Source of the DNA: Telopea speciosissima
Lineage: Eukaryota; Streptophyta; Magnoliopsida; Proteales; Proteaceae
Direction: 5' to 3'
Assembly: GCF_018873765.1 (NCBI RefSeq)
Contig: NC_057924.1
Coordinates: 18,781,542 to 18,845,541, forward strand
DNA length: 64,000 nt
This document shows, piece after piece, positions 44,301 to 55,159 of the stretch; position 1 is the stretch's first letter, and every line of letters begins with the position of its first letter. A model generated the notes under the pieces. The model was not told the DNA's origin. It saw nothing but the letters and a program-made list of their open reading frames with translations, and made no database searches. The position numbers and the translations under genes were made by a program.

Positions 44301-47300
44301 GTAGCTTTTCTCCTTTGCATTTCCTTTCTCTCTTGTGTTCATGTTACTCGATTACACACCTGGTAGAGTGTGTTCTCGACTCTTCCGATCCGTAGCTCCC
44401 AATAAGGCTATGTTATTTGGTATCAGAGCTGGCTGGAGAACTGCCATGGCACCCAAGCGTAGAGGCGGCCATACAGCTCAAGTTGAAATGAGCACACCCG
44501 CCCTCTGTCATTCTTGGAAGAGTATGATAGTTGGTGTCCACGTTTCCGAGGACTGTGTTAGTTAATTAATCAAGAACTAGGGTTTTTCCTATTTTTTTCA
44601 GCTTTCTGGCCCATGAGCTCAAGCAAGAATTTCAATCACATTTTCCCCGGCTTGGGATGAGCATAATCAAAATTCAGCATATGTTGTGCCCAGCCCAAAC
44701 AATATACAAACTTGGAAAGGGAAGATGCCCCTCTTGAGATCTTGTACTTGAGTAACATTTTACCAATTCAGACAAGAACTTGACGAAGTTGCTCCATAAG
44801 GAAAGTTGAGGAGTCATGCCAAGAAAACAACGAGAGCATCAATCAACTTCTACCCATAATGTCTTAGGGGAAAGGTAATTACAAAGTGTCAATAAAGCAA
44901 GGAACGCACAGCAGCTTTCTACCTTAGCTATACCTCAGATATAGAATATCTTATTCACCCTAAAACTAGGACATTCACAGGCCTAATTATCCAGATAAAC
45001 CAATTAAATTTCATTGTTCTAGATCCACATCGTTACTGATTTTAAGACCACAAAACAACTAAATGCATTTCATTCAGGCTTTCTATTAAAAAAAATGTCA
45101 CTGACCATCTCACAATCAATGCAAATCACCTGAAAACCATGCGCTAGAAGCAGTTGGCATTCATCCAGGCTGATCTTCTTGATAATGCTCTTTGTGCTTT
45201 TGCCATTTGAAAAGCATCTCAAGATACCATGAAATGTATCATCATCTGAGGAAACATTTGACCTCCGAGTGCGAGTAGCAGGCTGCTGGATAGAAGATAA
45301 GGAAAGAATAAATGAAGATGCACTGCAACAACATAGGTCTAGCATGAAGACTTGGGAATAAATAAGGAAGAAATAGGAACTAATCTTGGGTTTATTCAAT
45401 ATCAATAAAGGTACAATAAGCAAGCTCGACCCTGTTTGTTGCTTTGTTGGTGGAGTCCCAAACCACCTGATTGAGGATAATCCACTTTTTTTTTATAGAT
45501 CCAGTTATTTCATCTATTCAATCGATCTTTTTCCCATCCATCTATCTTAGAGACTGTGGATAGTCACTTTGTGCAAAAAATGCTGAAGGTTATGACCAAC
45601 CCAAGTCCACCCTCCCAGCCCTTGCAAAAGTGGTACTTCCACCGGATTATGGTCCTTTTTTCTTTTTATAATCCTTTCCTAACTCAAGGATATTAGGGCT
45701 GAAAATATAGGTCCAAGGGCCACCTAAAAGGCAAGTCTTCAAGCCAAACAACTACTTTGGCTAGGCTTGGATGAGTTTGGCCCACTTAGCTGGCCCTTTT
45801 GAGTAGAATATTGGAGACCAAAGATAAGAGATTCTTTTAAATTTTGAGTTTTTTCACATTTAATTTGATTTAAGACAATTTTTAAATATTAGATATATAG
45901 AAATTTTGGTCAAGTTCAATTACAGTAGTTTTGTCTCAAATTTTTTTTTTTAAAGACATGGAACTGTCGGAGTGTCTAAATGGAAATACTTCCCTATGAT
46001 AATAGAACGGTATGACTCATTTATATAATTATAAAGTTGACCAACCTTTGTAATATACTTCCGGAAATACTGCAAAATTATTTCCATTTTCCATTTAGGA
46101 TCAGAAAATACCTACAAAACAAAGAATCCTCAAAGCTGATATAAGAAGAAGTTTGGAGTAAAGAACCACATATTCAAAAAGGATGCGAACGCTCACATTC
46201 ACAAAGAAAGTTAAAGAATAGTAAAGATATTTCATTCAAGTTAAAAGCTGAGATCAACTCAAACCGTCACTTGGGTCCTTAACATTATAGAAATGGTAGA
46301 GATTGGACTTTAACCATAGTAATGATAAAGAACCCTCAACTTTAACATAATCTGTGTAGGATTGAGCCACAATTATGATTAGATTGTGTAAGCCTCTGAG
46401 GTTAGCAATATCCCTCAAAAATGTTTTACATGATGGCTGAAATGACAAAGAAACTAAAGTAAAATTTATTCTACCCTTATCCAAATGCTTTTTTATTATC
46501 TTCATTTTCTCTTTTAGAATTTCTAGTTCTTTATTACAGCAATAGTTTTCCATTTTGAAATATTTAAAGGGTCATGTTGCAGGGAGAAATTAGCTCACAA
46601 GGTTCTTTTCCAGAACCTGGGCCAAATGCTGGTCCAAAGGCCAGCACCAGCCCAAGCTGCAGGCAGGTCCTTGCTGTCCCAACCTGGCCCTGCTGAGTTT
46701 ATTTTATATAGTTCTTTTTGGGTCCACTTGGGTCCATTATTTTGGAACAGCTGCTGGAGAAGACTTTTTGTATTCTTGGTTTGTCTTTTCATGTTCCTAG
46801 GTTAATTAATGTAGTGGGTTTTACTTTTCTAGGTAGTATTAATTAGTCTTTTAGTTTTCCTAGCTTAGTAGTTACTATATCTTGTTTGTAGTTCCTATGT
46901 CTTGGGAACAGCTTTCTAGGTCTTGGGGATAGTTTCAATGTCTAGGAATTGTTCTCTATGTATGGGGAATTCCAAAGGGGTCTTGGAATTCTAAGAGTCT
47001 CTTAATGTTATTGTGTAGTACTCAAGATTTTCATCTCTATATAATGCAAGTCCTGGCTGCTCTCAAAGGCAACCCATAATTTTGAAAACAAAAAGTCTTC
47101 TTGTGAGAAACCTTGTGAGAAACAAGAGCTGTGAGACTCAGCTACCCAGGTGGGACTCCAGCTCTACAATCTAGCTATCTATTTTCATACCTACCTATTC
47201 TCTTCCAGATTCGATCTTGGCTTGCTTACCCTCTCGGATTTGCATCAGACCATGTGGCATGCCTAACAAAGTTTAACTAGTTTAGATCACATGATCATGT

Positions 47301-50300
47301 AAGTTATCACAAGCAGTCTTCAAACAAGTCAACTAAGACTAATTTATTTATCTGCAACTGTCTCTTACAACTAAGAGATAACCTCTAGATATTAAAATGA
47401 AGAATTGAATGCAATAGGCAGGATAATCATACTATCATAGTATAGAAAGTTATAGCACTAAAAGAAGTTATATGATATCAGATATGGATTATTTCAACTT
47501 CAGGAAAAAAAAATGACAAACCAACCATAATATGGCTAAAATACATTCACCCTAAAATTTTAATTAATAAACTGTAAACCATTCCGATCCCATCCCATGA
47601 CATCTGTATATTCTATAAGAAAGGCCATAATGGAGCTAAACAACTGATATCATCATTTACAACATAAAATACCACAACTTGAGTAGAAGTTGCAAGCAAT
47701 ATATTGGTCTGTAGAGAATAAAGATATCAAGTCCTCAAGTCAAAACTATTATGCCCTTAAGGTTGCCATTTTGAAATAGGAGTGGAACGTAATGGTGTGA
47801 ATCTCTAGGAGATTGAAATTGTAACTCTGACATAGATGTTGAATCTTCTCAGAACTGGATTGGTTTTGTTCAATCAAACATAACGTCCCAATCTACTCCC
47901 AATCATTGATGCCACCAAAGTTAAAGAATTGCTAATCTTTAACAGAACTAACAAACCTAACTTCAATAGTTTCATGTGTAAATAAAATTAATATAAGCTA
48001 AATAGGATTACAAAACTATACCCAACCAGACATGTAATGTAACATGAGGACCATTTCTAGAACTATTCACCTGACAGAAACGAAGGTGAAAATAACCCTT
48101 GTGCACGTATAACTATGGGAATGCAATTGCAAATAGTTATATCTGTATACACAGATTTCAGATTAAAAAGTAGCAAAATACTTCAATTTGCCTTGGATAG
48201 CATGATGTACACAGAGCAAAATTAAATTTGAAGAGGAAACCATAAAAAATTAGCTGAACATTGAAAAGGAGGAAAAATAATATGATGTACACCAAAGGTT
48301 CAGATATTACTTCAATTAAAGGAGGGCAACAGATAATTACCGAGAAAAATTGCAAGAGTAAATCTTCATCATAAGTAAGTTCGTCCAGAATTATTTCTAC
48401 AAGTGGGGTTCTGCATGGCCCTCAAAAAAGAAGTGATACTTAACTAATTAGTTGATTACAATATGAGTAAATGCATTTTTAAAAGATTAATGTACCTCAC
48501 ACCATCAGCTCTGGAAGTATCACCACGCACATCTGCTTGTTTCTTTGACATATCAAGCTCCATAATCTAGAAAGGTGCAAAATAAAGTTGTCATTCTAGT
48601 GGAAAGAGTTCCATAGATTCCTTAAAGAAGAAGGACCCTCAATAAACTTTACCAGCACCAAAAATTTCTGCAGAGCAATACAAGTTCCTTTTTCTAGTTC
48701 AACCAAAGCAAATGCCAGAGAAGTATTATGTTCGTTAGCAATTGTTGTCGGAGACTTTTCAGTATGTTCCAGTTCATGAGTGCTACATTTAGCGTGCGAG
48801 TGGAATCCTTTAGATATGATAGACAAGCAATCCTTTATTAAATTTTTGTAGCTTATCCTTCTTGAACCCTGCAAACACCATCATGGCCATACAAAATTAT
48901 GATCCAAAAAAAGCTGGGAACAGAAACAACTAAATTGCAGTCAATAGATGGATGGTTGACACATCACAGTACTTAAGTGGAACTCTCGATGATAAAACAA
49001 AAATGAGGCTTATCATTATACCAGAAGCATGTTGAGCAAGGACTCCCTGAGAAGGACCCAGTTCATGGTTTCTGTGATTCACCAAAGAAAACTGCTTTAG
49101 TCTAGCTAATCATTTACCCGTAAGTATTTTTTTTCATTTTTTTTTCCAGGGATAGGGGGATAAGGGACAATATAATTAAATCTGAACCATCGCACCTTTA
49201 TATACAGTATTACGAGGTAAGAAATCCCCTTCAAGAACACTGACCAGATATTGGAACAACAACACATTGCCCATGGGCTGCAAGAAGAAGATGAAAAAAG
49301 CATGCCAAAGAGATTGATTTAGTAAACCAAGATAGCACAAAATCCTTAGAGATAATGCTCTTTTCCATTAGGACCATGAAGGGTCCCCCGTCACACACAC
49401 ACAAACAAAGACCATCATCATCTCCCCGCCCCCCCTTCACACATAAAAAATACAAGCCATATAAAAATTTCTCGGAAAATATAGTTTTATCAAGGCCATC
49501 AAGTACATCTAATAAATTTCTGATAACAAAATTTGTAACGAAATCTAACCTTCGGGTCTGACACTTGAAAACTCATCCCATCAGCCAGTTGTTTAATGCC
49601 TTGTACCAGAACAAGAAACCGCTGAAAATGACAGTCTAAATTTTAATGAAATTACAGGTTAAAGTTACAATATTTAAAGCTACAAAGATTAACCCCCAGA
49701 GAAATGAAATAAGTACATATATACATCAATGAAATCTACAGGGGGTCAGGGGGAAAGGAAAGGCAACATGATCTCGAGCGGGTAATTTATTTACTACTAA
49801 TTCTCAGAATGACACAATTCCAGCCCATAATAAATGAATTAATTGCATGGTTATGTTTATCAACATGAAACATGAGCATAGGATGAGGCATTGAAAAAGT
49901 AATATTCATACATCAGTCAAATTTACATTTCTGTCGCATGATTTAACAGTCTCTGAATGCTCATTGCAGACAATACAAGTCACACACTTGGGTGAAAGGT
50001 TGGCAGTACCTATAGATAAGTATAGTTGACTAGCTTTCGGTTTTACCTACTTCATTAGTTCATTCTAATTTTCCTTTGAAGATTTTTTAAATTGAATTTT
50101 TGGGAAAAAAAACAGCTAATATGGGGCTCTGGATGTCTACTTCACTCACAGAACTCAACTCACTAGCTCTGTTCCAACTAAATGGACAAGGTCACATGGC
50201 TATTCAAGCTATCTGAAAAGGCCCGTTTTTATCAAAAGGAAGATGGCTTATTCTGCTTCTTCCTTAAATTCCATTTCCAACTTTAAAACAGCTTCAAGCC

Positions 50301-51900
50301 TTTGGGCATGTGTTGAACACACATACATAAAGAGGAAATGTACTACAAGTGACAAAAAGAGTGTGGACCCATCACTGTCAACATTTGATACCAACCCCTA
50401 ATTAAAGAGAATGCAAATATCTTTTCGACGTCAGCTAGTAATCATCTAGGCATGTCCATAATTTGACCAAGGAGGCCCAAACAACTGGACATCAGGTTCA
50501 TGCTTTGACAGCCTTAGACAAAATCCTTTCCAAAGAACCCCTCAGACCAACGCACGCCAAGTTCTTAATTAATCATGTTCATCAGTTTGTTTTAGTTATC
50601 CAAGGGGAAAAAATGACAGCTCATAAGTCGTAACTACTGCAAAAGACAGAGAATAGTAAAATTCAACTCACATAGGAATCCATTGGTTCATCCAGGTTCT
50701 TGTCAGTCACTTCCCTCCCACTGTAGGAACTTTCCAGACCAAGAACGAATGGTGACCAAGCCTAGCATGCAACAAAGTGGAAGTATAACAAGTCACATTT
50801 AAGTAAGAAAAATATGCAAAATTATCCTTGGAAAGCTAAGGAATAATTTACTAGCAGAAATGCCAGAACAAAGTCAGGATAAAGAAAACAACAGGAGTGA
50901 TACCTCTTTAACTTCAAAAAGTTCCAATGGTGCACTATCGGATGACTCAGATTTATCCACATGGGACAAGTAGACCCGAGGAAAGCGCTTCATCAACAAA
51001 AAGAGGAAATGACTGTTAGACACATCTGATCTTGTTAGCTTCAGATGCTGTCAAATAAGATTGTGGGCAATTAATTACCTTGTCTAACTCACACAAGAGC
51101 TGGTAACTAGCCACAGCCAGTTCGAGGGACCTTCGATCCCTCAAGATCTGAAAAACTGCCTCAAACATTTTGCTATTTCACCAGATTTGGTTAAAACATT
51201 ATCAGTAAATGAGTATAGAAAGCAGTCATCATCGAATTAGGTATCATAAAGTAATGAAAAGAAGAGAAAAAAAATGAATTATGAACAAGTAAATCAGTAA
51301 AAAAAGCAAAGGAAGACGGAGTAATACACTTAGGTAGGTTGTGGGGTGGGGAGAAAGAAAAATCCTCGGTTGATCATTTTTGGTACATGGAAGCGAATAA
51401 TATCATTCCCCTCCAAACAAAAAAAGGAATGAACTCAATAACAACAATATAATTGCCAGCAGGCTTCGATGGATTGATCTAAGAAAGCTAATTTCTATCA
51501 AAAGAAACAGCAATTAAATTTTTAAACAACCCCACAACCAGAGAATCAAGATCAATAATAAAAATTAGAACTTCACTCCCCCCCCCCCCCCCGCCCCCAT
51601 TTTTTGAGCAGAGAAAGAGAAGGTAGACTGAATACCAGGAGGGAGCAGTTATATTTTCTGCAACGATTGACGAAGCACGGAGTGCTTCAAGGAAAGTTAA
51701 TCCTGCGTTCTCATTAGGGTAAAGTGAAGCATAAGAATAACAATGAGGATCAGTACCAAAAAAAAAAAACTAGTAAGAATAAGACGAGAGTGAACAGTAC
51801 TGTCGTCGTCATAATCTCGAGCGTCGGTCAATCCAGAAGCGTCGAGGATCGCCAAGATGTTGTCTTCGACTATTCTGTTGGTCGGTCCACGTTTCTCCAT
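29381..51900 (-). CDS. SNI1: SNI1 orthologue, 15 exons over 22.5 kb
   Basis: SNI1 is a leucine-rich nuclear protein, a negative regulator of systemic acquired resistance and a partner of the SMC5/6 complex. Exons (minus): 51900-51801, 51702-51636, 51172-51079, 50987-50904, 50761-50672, 49621-49550, 49277-49196, 49071-49022, 48868-48653, 48566-48496, 48410-48341, 46111-46046, 45282-45130, 33572-33445, 29453-29381. Every intron is GT-AG and all phases join, giving 471 aa and a TAG stop. Recognised SNI1 segments include KMFEAVFQILRD, SYQLLCELDK, AWSPFVLGLE, LLFQYLVSVLEGDFLPR, NWVLLRESLLNMLLGS, SDPKWKMEIILQYF, TRTRRSN, CFSNGKSTKSIIKKI and ILPFGKEALFTAATIL. Introns 13 (11.6 kb) and 14 (4.0 kb) are filled with LINEs and a chimeric retroelement. 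An in-frame ATG at 51984 would add 28 residues. Whether such long introns splice efficiently is unknown. Confidence 0.88.
29740..30412 (+). mobile_element. RTE LINE, 5'-truncated, antisense in SNI1 intron 14
   Basis: The plus-strand frame (29749-30126) has the RTE reverse-transcriptase C-terminus: RPAMIYGAECWATKK, RMLRRMCGKTR, LGVAPIQDKLRE and RWHGHVQQR. The tail runs to about 30412 through GGATCCATGTAGCCGACCCC and ends in GTTG-type repeats, as in this family. No target duplication was found. Confidence 0.85.
30413..33444. other. SNI1 intron 14, remaining sequence
   Basis: No gene. At 31577-31620 the sequence TTTTTTTTGGGTGAATAAATAATTC looks like the reverse complement of an L1-type 3' end, continuing to about 31790. 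The rest is AT-rich and unassigned. Confidence 0.4.
33632..33745 (-). pseudogene. Tandem partial duplicate of SNI1 exon 14
   Basis: The minus-strand sequence from about 33697 repeats the start of exon 14 with changes: AYLSFEHNTEESAASGG compared with AYLALQHHVKENAASGG. It keeps an acceptor-like CTCTTAG just before it, and similarity extends into the flanking intron, so exon and intron were duplicated together about 120 bp apart. After about 20 codons the copy diverges and has no donor at the matching place. It is judged a decayed duplicate, with a small chance of use as an alternative exon. Confidence 0.75.
33804..34600 (-). mobile_element. RTE LINE, 5'-truncated, carrying a hAT MITE (SNI1 intron 13)
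   Basis: The minus-strand RTE tail starts at 33804 (ACAACAACAACTC on plus), flanked by AAGATAC on both sides (33797-33803 and 34601-34607). The right part encodes degenerate RTE sequence similar to 35473-35895. A 348-bp hAT MITE interrupts it. Confidence 0.8.
33853..34200. mobile_element. hAT-type MITE inside the RTE
   Basis: Inverted ends CATAGTTGTCACGGCGTC and GACGCCATGACAACTATG enclose 348 bp. The 8-bp duplication CATGGATC (33845-33852 and 34201-34208) is the hAT length. The interior has further GCCATGGCG palindromes and GAAGAAATCGAAG repeats, and no transposase. Confidence 0.88.
34601..35095. other. SNI1 intron 13 sequence between two RTE insertions
   Basis: AT-rich, no gene and no recognised repeat. 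Confidence 0.4.
35107..38583 (-). mobile_element. Full-length RTE LINE (SNI1 intron 13)
   Basis: A 3,477-bp element on the minus strand is flanked by the perfect 11-bp duplication ATTAGCAAATA (35096-35106 and 38584-38594). The single RTE reading region runs from an endonuclease start (RLASWNIGSLIGKSLELVD, about 38240) through QIDFFLTRK, then RT motifs KVGKTPGLDEIP, FIDLEKAYDRVH, GLHQGSALS and FVDDIVLVDE, to the C-terminal RPAMMYGAECW. At least five frame breaks or stops divide it (near 38010, 37178, 36600-36715, 36305 and 35880), so it is dead. It has the same orientation as SNI1. Confidence 0.93.
38595..39924. other. SNI1 intron 13, unassigned repeat-like sequence
   Basis: Words such as TTTCGACC, TTTCGGT and CGAAATTTC recur in both orientations between about 38650 and 39600, suggesting an old foldback element. 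Its boundaries were not found. An A run lies at 38879-38895. Confidence 0.35.
39930..40709 (-). repeat. 3' LTR of element B
   Basis: 780 bp, starting TGGAGCAGACC and ending CTACATCA on the plus strand. It is complete, and includes about 55 bp (39930-39984) and about 37 bp near 40026-40063 that are missing from the other LTR. Confidence 0.85.
40740..43230 (-). pseudogene. Copia A2 internal region: gag, protease, partial integrase
   Basis: On the minus strand: gag in pieces (42579-42316, 42141-41947, 41868-41665, with zinc knuckle CDHCGRSGHTKDRY, where the last cysteine is lost), protease (41535-41110, WVIDSGATDHMT) and the start of integrase (41078-40740, WHRRLGHPSF, HTDVWGPSP, FVSFVDDFS). 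It stops within integrase at about 40740, where it joins B's polypurine tract. Reverse transcriptase, RNase H and the A2 3' LTR are missing. A2 is closely related to copia A1 at 1971-7576. Confidence 0.88.
43219..43230 (-). other. Primer binding site of copia A2
   Basis: The minus strand reads TGGTATCAAAGC, the initiator tRNA-Met site with one change, directly beside the A2 LTR. Confidence 0.75.
43231..43514 (-). repeat. 5' LTR of copia A2
   Basis: 284 bp, in element orientation starting TGTTAGAAGTTATG, homologous to the LTRs of copia A1 and retaining the CCTAGGG block deleted from A1's 5' LTR. Confidence 0.85.
43515..44200 (-). repeat. 5' LTR of element B, truncated
   Basis: It matches 39985-40709 with few changes and about 37 bp missing near 43560. 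Its inner end is cut where copia A2 inserted. Confidence 0.85.
44206..45129. other. SNI1 intron 13, right part
   Basis: No gene. The frame reading through exon 13 into 45070-45129 is intronic. The plus-strand frame at 44335-44565 contains GTATCAGAGCTGG-like LTR or primer-site words, perhaps an LTR remnant (about 44220-44460). Confidence 0.35.
45282..45287 (-). promoter_or_regulatory. SNI1: NAGNAG tandem splice acceptor, SNI1 exon 13
   Basis: The minus strand reads CAGCAG directly before CCTGCT. Use of the first AG would add one glutamine to the protein; use of the second gives the exon start chosen here. Confidence 0.6.
46575..47246 (+). repeat. Candidate solo LTR in SNI1 intron 11
   Basis: The segment starts TGTTGCAGGG and ends TTTGCATCA. 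It contains a TATATAATG box at about 47038, followed by a short leader with CTTGTGAGAAACC repeats, like the promoter and R region of an LTR. No convincing target duplication was found (CATGT at 46573-46577 and 47251-47255 is offset), so boundaries are provisional. Confidence 0.4.
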
Positions 51901-52043
51901 TTTCAGCTTTTCTCCAACCCCAAAGACGAAACAATTTTGCAGGGAGTTTGCGCATGCACTCACAGAAGGGCTTTCTCCCGCCAATCTCCCAGATTTTCCT
52001 TTTTTATTTTTCCAAAAGTTTGGCAGTAGCGGAAAAAAATAAT

Positions 52044-52050
52044 AAAAAAA
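52044..52050 (-). terminator. Pol III terminator of tRNA-Glu
   Basis: On the minus strand seven T follow the tRNA 3' end after two bases, with a second T run a few bases on. Confidence 0.8.
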
Positions 52051-52051
52051 T

Positions 52052-52123
52052 TCCGTTGCCGGGACTTGAACCCGGGTCTCTCGGGTGAGAGCCGAGTATC
52101 CTAACCAACTAGACTACAACGGA
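52052..52123 (-). tRNA. tRNA-Glu (anticodon CTC)
   Basis: The 72-nt minus-strand sequence begins TCCGTTGTAGTCTAGTTGG, has the anticodon arm CTCGG-CTCTCAC-CCGAG with anticodon CTC, T arm GGGTTCAAGTCCC, and ends CAACGGA, pairing with the 5' end. No intron, and CCA is not encoded. It lies 151 bp upstream of the SNI1 start codon on the same strand. Confidence 0.97.
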
Positions 52124-54108
52124 TTTACGGATAGATAAGTAATTTTTAGGTAAATATTTAAAATTTAAGGCACCCAAATTCTAGAAGCTTTTCCCAACTC
52201 TTAAATCTCTCTTTCACCTCTTCTACTGCACTCAAGGATTTACTTTATAGTTTCGGTACATTTATCGGCATACAAATCGTCCATTTCAAGTTGAATTTGG
52301 ACCATTTTCCCCCTCAAGAGATCGATGCTTAATTTTTTTTTTTTACCGTTTACCTTCCCTGGTCCAACACCATTGATGCAATATCGACCAGGTATCGATC
52401 TCGGTCAAGACCAATACCAATACCTAAAACCATGATTATACTTAGATAATGAAAATACACTCCAATGGAAGGTTATGATTTGGCCAAATCACTAAGAAGT
52501 GTCAAGTTACATTTGGAGAGGTATTAGGCTTTAGGCACCCCCATAATGCCCGATCGAAACCTGTCATCCTACACCTATATATGTTATGCATCTAATTAAT
52601 TTAATTTGGATTGTTTAACTTGTCTTAGTAAAGGTTTATGAATTTGATTAAACCAATTTGAATTAATGGCTTAATCCTACTTACTAACCCTAGATTAGTT
52701 ACTTAAGCACATTATGAATTCTAGTTGATATCGTTAATGCATTTTTACCTTAACTCTAAGCTCAAAATCCTAAGGTCAACTTTAAAGATTAAACACCTAA
52801 TCTAGGTTTTTTTTTGGACTATCCTACCTATCTATCCAATGGGACTTTAGCTACGAACTACAAGAAATCTACCATTACTAGGGAGTGGGGAGGGGAAAGG
52901 GGAGAAGCTACAACTACCAACAAATTTAGGGGCCATATTTGCCCCAATAATGCAATCAAGAGAAGTCGGTCCAACACCTAATCTAGGTTTAGCATGATGA
53001 ACAGTGCAACAAAATCTACCTCATAATGGAATTGAGCGTTGTTATTTACAAAATAATGGAATTGCACTACAGAAACCGACATGCAAGAAAAATGCATAAA
53101 AACTCATTTGGATGTGAGGAGTTGCTAAAACATGCAAGGAACATCAGAAAAATGTTTGTAAAAGTTTGATAAAAATCACGCGTGAAATTATCAAAATGCC
53201 TCTAGAGGGTGAAAGTAGTAAAAAAGACCCTAAGATGCCCTAAATGCTTGGGAAAGAGTTTGAATGCCTAAACTTAGTCTTGTTATGTCACTAAGCATGA
53301 GTGAAAATGATTTCACGAGATGCAATGACAAAGTGTGGCCAAATGATTGAAATGCCACTGAGTGGTAAAAATATTACAATTATACTGCCAAAATAACTCT
53401 TTTCATCCAAAAATATTTGAAAACACTTATGCATATTCTAAAACACTTATTTTTAGCTTAGCTCGTAGTGGCGCAAAAAAAAACCATTTTGCTTTGGTAT
53501 GTCAAAAGATGCAACGTTTCAAGATTAAATTCAACCTAAACCTAAAAAATACCAAATCGCCCTTGAAGAGTAATGAAATACAATCTATGGAGAAAAGCTT
53601 TGAATGAATATGTATGTACATGAAAAACTTTCCAATATATATTGTTGAATGTATCAAAAACATTATGCAAATTTTTGGGGATTTGTACTGCGCTTTTAGG
53701 AATTAGAAAGGTTAATTTACTAAAATGTCCTTAAGGGAAAAATAAGGTAAAAAGAAACCTCTACTACCTTCACCTACTGGGGGCATGCATCCTAACATGA
53801 AGGGGGTATTACAGAGAGAATAAAGTATTTTTATTAAATTTCTAGACATCAGTCACTAATTTTTATTAATTTTCTAATGATAATGGTCATAAAGGGAAAA
53901 AAATGGAAATATGCAAATAGAAAATAGCACATGCATCCAAAAATTCTGTAAAAATGTGCAAACTAATCATACATGTTATCATGCTCATCAATCAAAGTCA
54001 AGTTATTGCAGCATCAAGGGCTTCAAATTCTCATACTCATTGCTGGATAGCATTCTTGAGTTTGTTTGGAAGAGGATTTGGTCCATAGATATTCTTCCAA
54101 AGAGTGCA
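52124..54108. other. Intergenic, no gene recognised
   Basis: The stretch at 52372-52435 (TATCGA, CCAATACC, CCTAAAACCATG) resembles the MITE ends at 62637-62822. The rest is AT-rich with short motif-free frames. Confidence 0.4.
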
Positions 54109-54237
54109 GGGAATGTTCACGTACGTGAGCATACGTGAATGACTCACAATCGTTTAGATGGAATCTATTTTGTGGGAATGTTCCATCTAAACAGCTGTGA
54201 GTCGTTCACATACGCTCACATACGTGAACATTCACCC
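54109..54237. mobile_element. Near-perfect hairpin, MITE-like
   Basis: Two arms of about 54 bp (from GAATGTTCACGTACGTGAGC to TTTAGATGGAA, then TTCCATCTAAA back to GTGAACATTC) flank a loop of about 17 bases. No target duplication was confirmed and nothing is coded. Confidence 0.75.
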
Positions 54238-54369
54238 TCCTATTTTTGTGGCGTGTTTGTGCAGATGGCGGGGCCTCAGCAAATGTTGAACATAGTGTGA
54301 ATCAGCAGTTCATATTTTATGTTTGGTTTGGGAGTATTCTATCATTCTCCACCACCATTTCAAGACTCT

Positions 54370-54810
54370 ATTTTGTTTTTTTTTTAAGTTGGATGGATGG
54401 CTAGGACTCTTCATTTGTTCATGATAAGAAAGAAGGTCGTGCGCAATTGCCACTCTCCTACTTCCTTTCTATGTTTTGTCTTTGGCGAGCCATGAATGAT
54501 TTGGCATTCAATAAAAAGTCTTTGAATCCTCAGGAGGTTATAATGGTGGCGGGGGATGTTTATCGATCTTGAGTATAGCAAAGCAAACGTAAAGATAGCC
54601 TCATACTACTTCGCAACTCCTCCTAATTTGCCTGATAAGCTTCATGGTCACCTCCACCTTCGGGTTTTCTCAAAATGAACTGTGATGCCGCTTTACAACA
54701 AAAGAAGAAGCTTGGCGGTTTGGGTCTCATATTCCGTGATCACCTTGGATGCCAGATCCATACTCTGTCAATACCTCACTACTTTGGTTCAACCATACAA
54801 CTTAAATAAT
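54370..54810 (+). mobile_element. L1-type LINE remnant (RNase H region)
   Basis: Plus-strand pieces include AMNDLAFNKKSLNPQEVI (about 54490-54545) and KMNCDAALQQKK with LGGLGLIFRDHLGC (about 54672-54755), the RNase H-like domain found at the end of plant L1 ORF2. Frames are broken. Confidence 0.65.
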
Positions 54811-54989
54811 TGAGAAATGCCTTTACTAAAAAGAACCTCACTTTTCTCAAAAAATCAAGAATTGCCTTAAAGAGTAAGAATCTATGTTTTAGAAGTAAGA
54901 TAAACAAAAAAGTACGTATCATCCCCACAAATAAACGGTGTGATATTTCTAGGCAAAATCTGTTTATATCCTTCTACTGTTGACATAAA

Positions 54990-55159
54990 AAGATAGAAAA
55001 AAAGAACTCGGGAGTGTGATCAATGCCAGCACTCCCATGAGTCTATCTCTCTCCTTTCCATACGAAAAGACACCTATGCCTCCTTGTTTTGAGGAGGAGA
55101 GAGATAGATAGATGGAAGTACTGATGTTTGTCACATCCTGAACAGAAAAACTACTTCCC
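54990..55159. mobile_element. MITE, family M1, copy 3
   Basis: It shares GCCAGCACTCCCATGAGTC and GGAGGAGAGAGATAGA with copies 1 and 2 and is about 170 bp long. The arms are more diverged and the duplication is not readable. Confidence 0.7.

Noticed and set aside
45070-45129. Reading frame extending past SNI1 exon 13 (VICIDCEMVSD)
   Set aside because: A GT donor follows GGTTTTCAG exactly at 45129, and conserved SNI1 sequence resumes in phase at 33572, so this is intron.
51901-51984. Alternative SNI1 start at 51984
   Set aside because: In frame and possible, but the added residues are not recognised as SNI1; kept only as a note.
54250-54810. Possible host gene exon (NCDAA, FRDHLG)
   Set aside because: The motifs are those of the L1 RNase H-like domain, with broken frames and no splice context.
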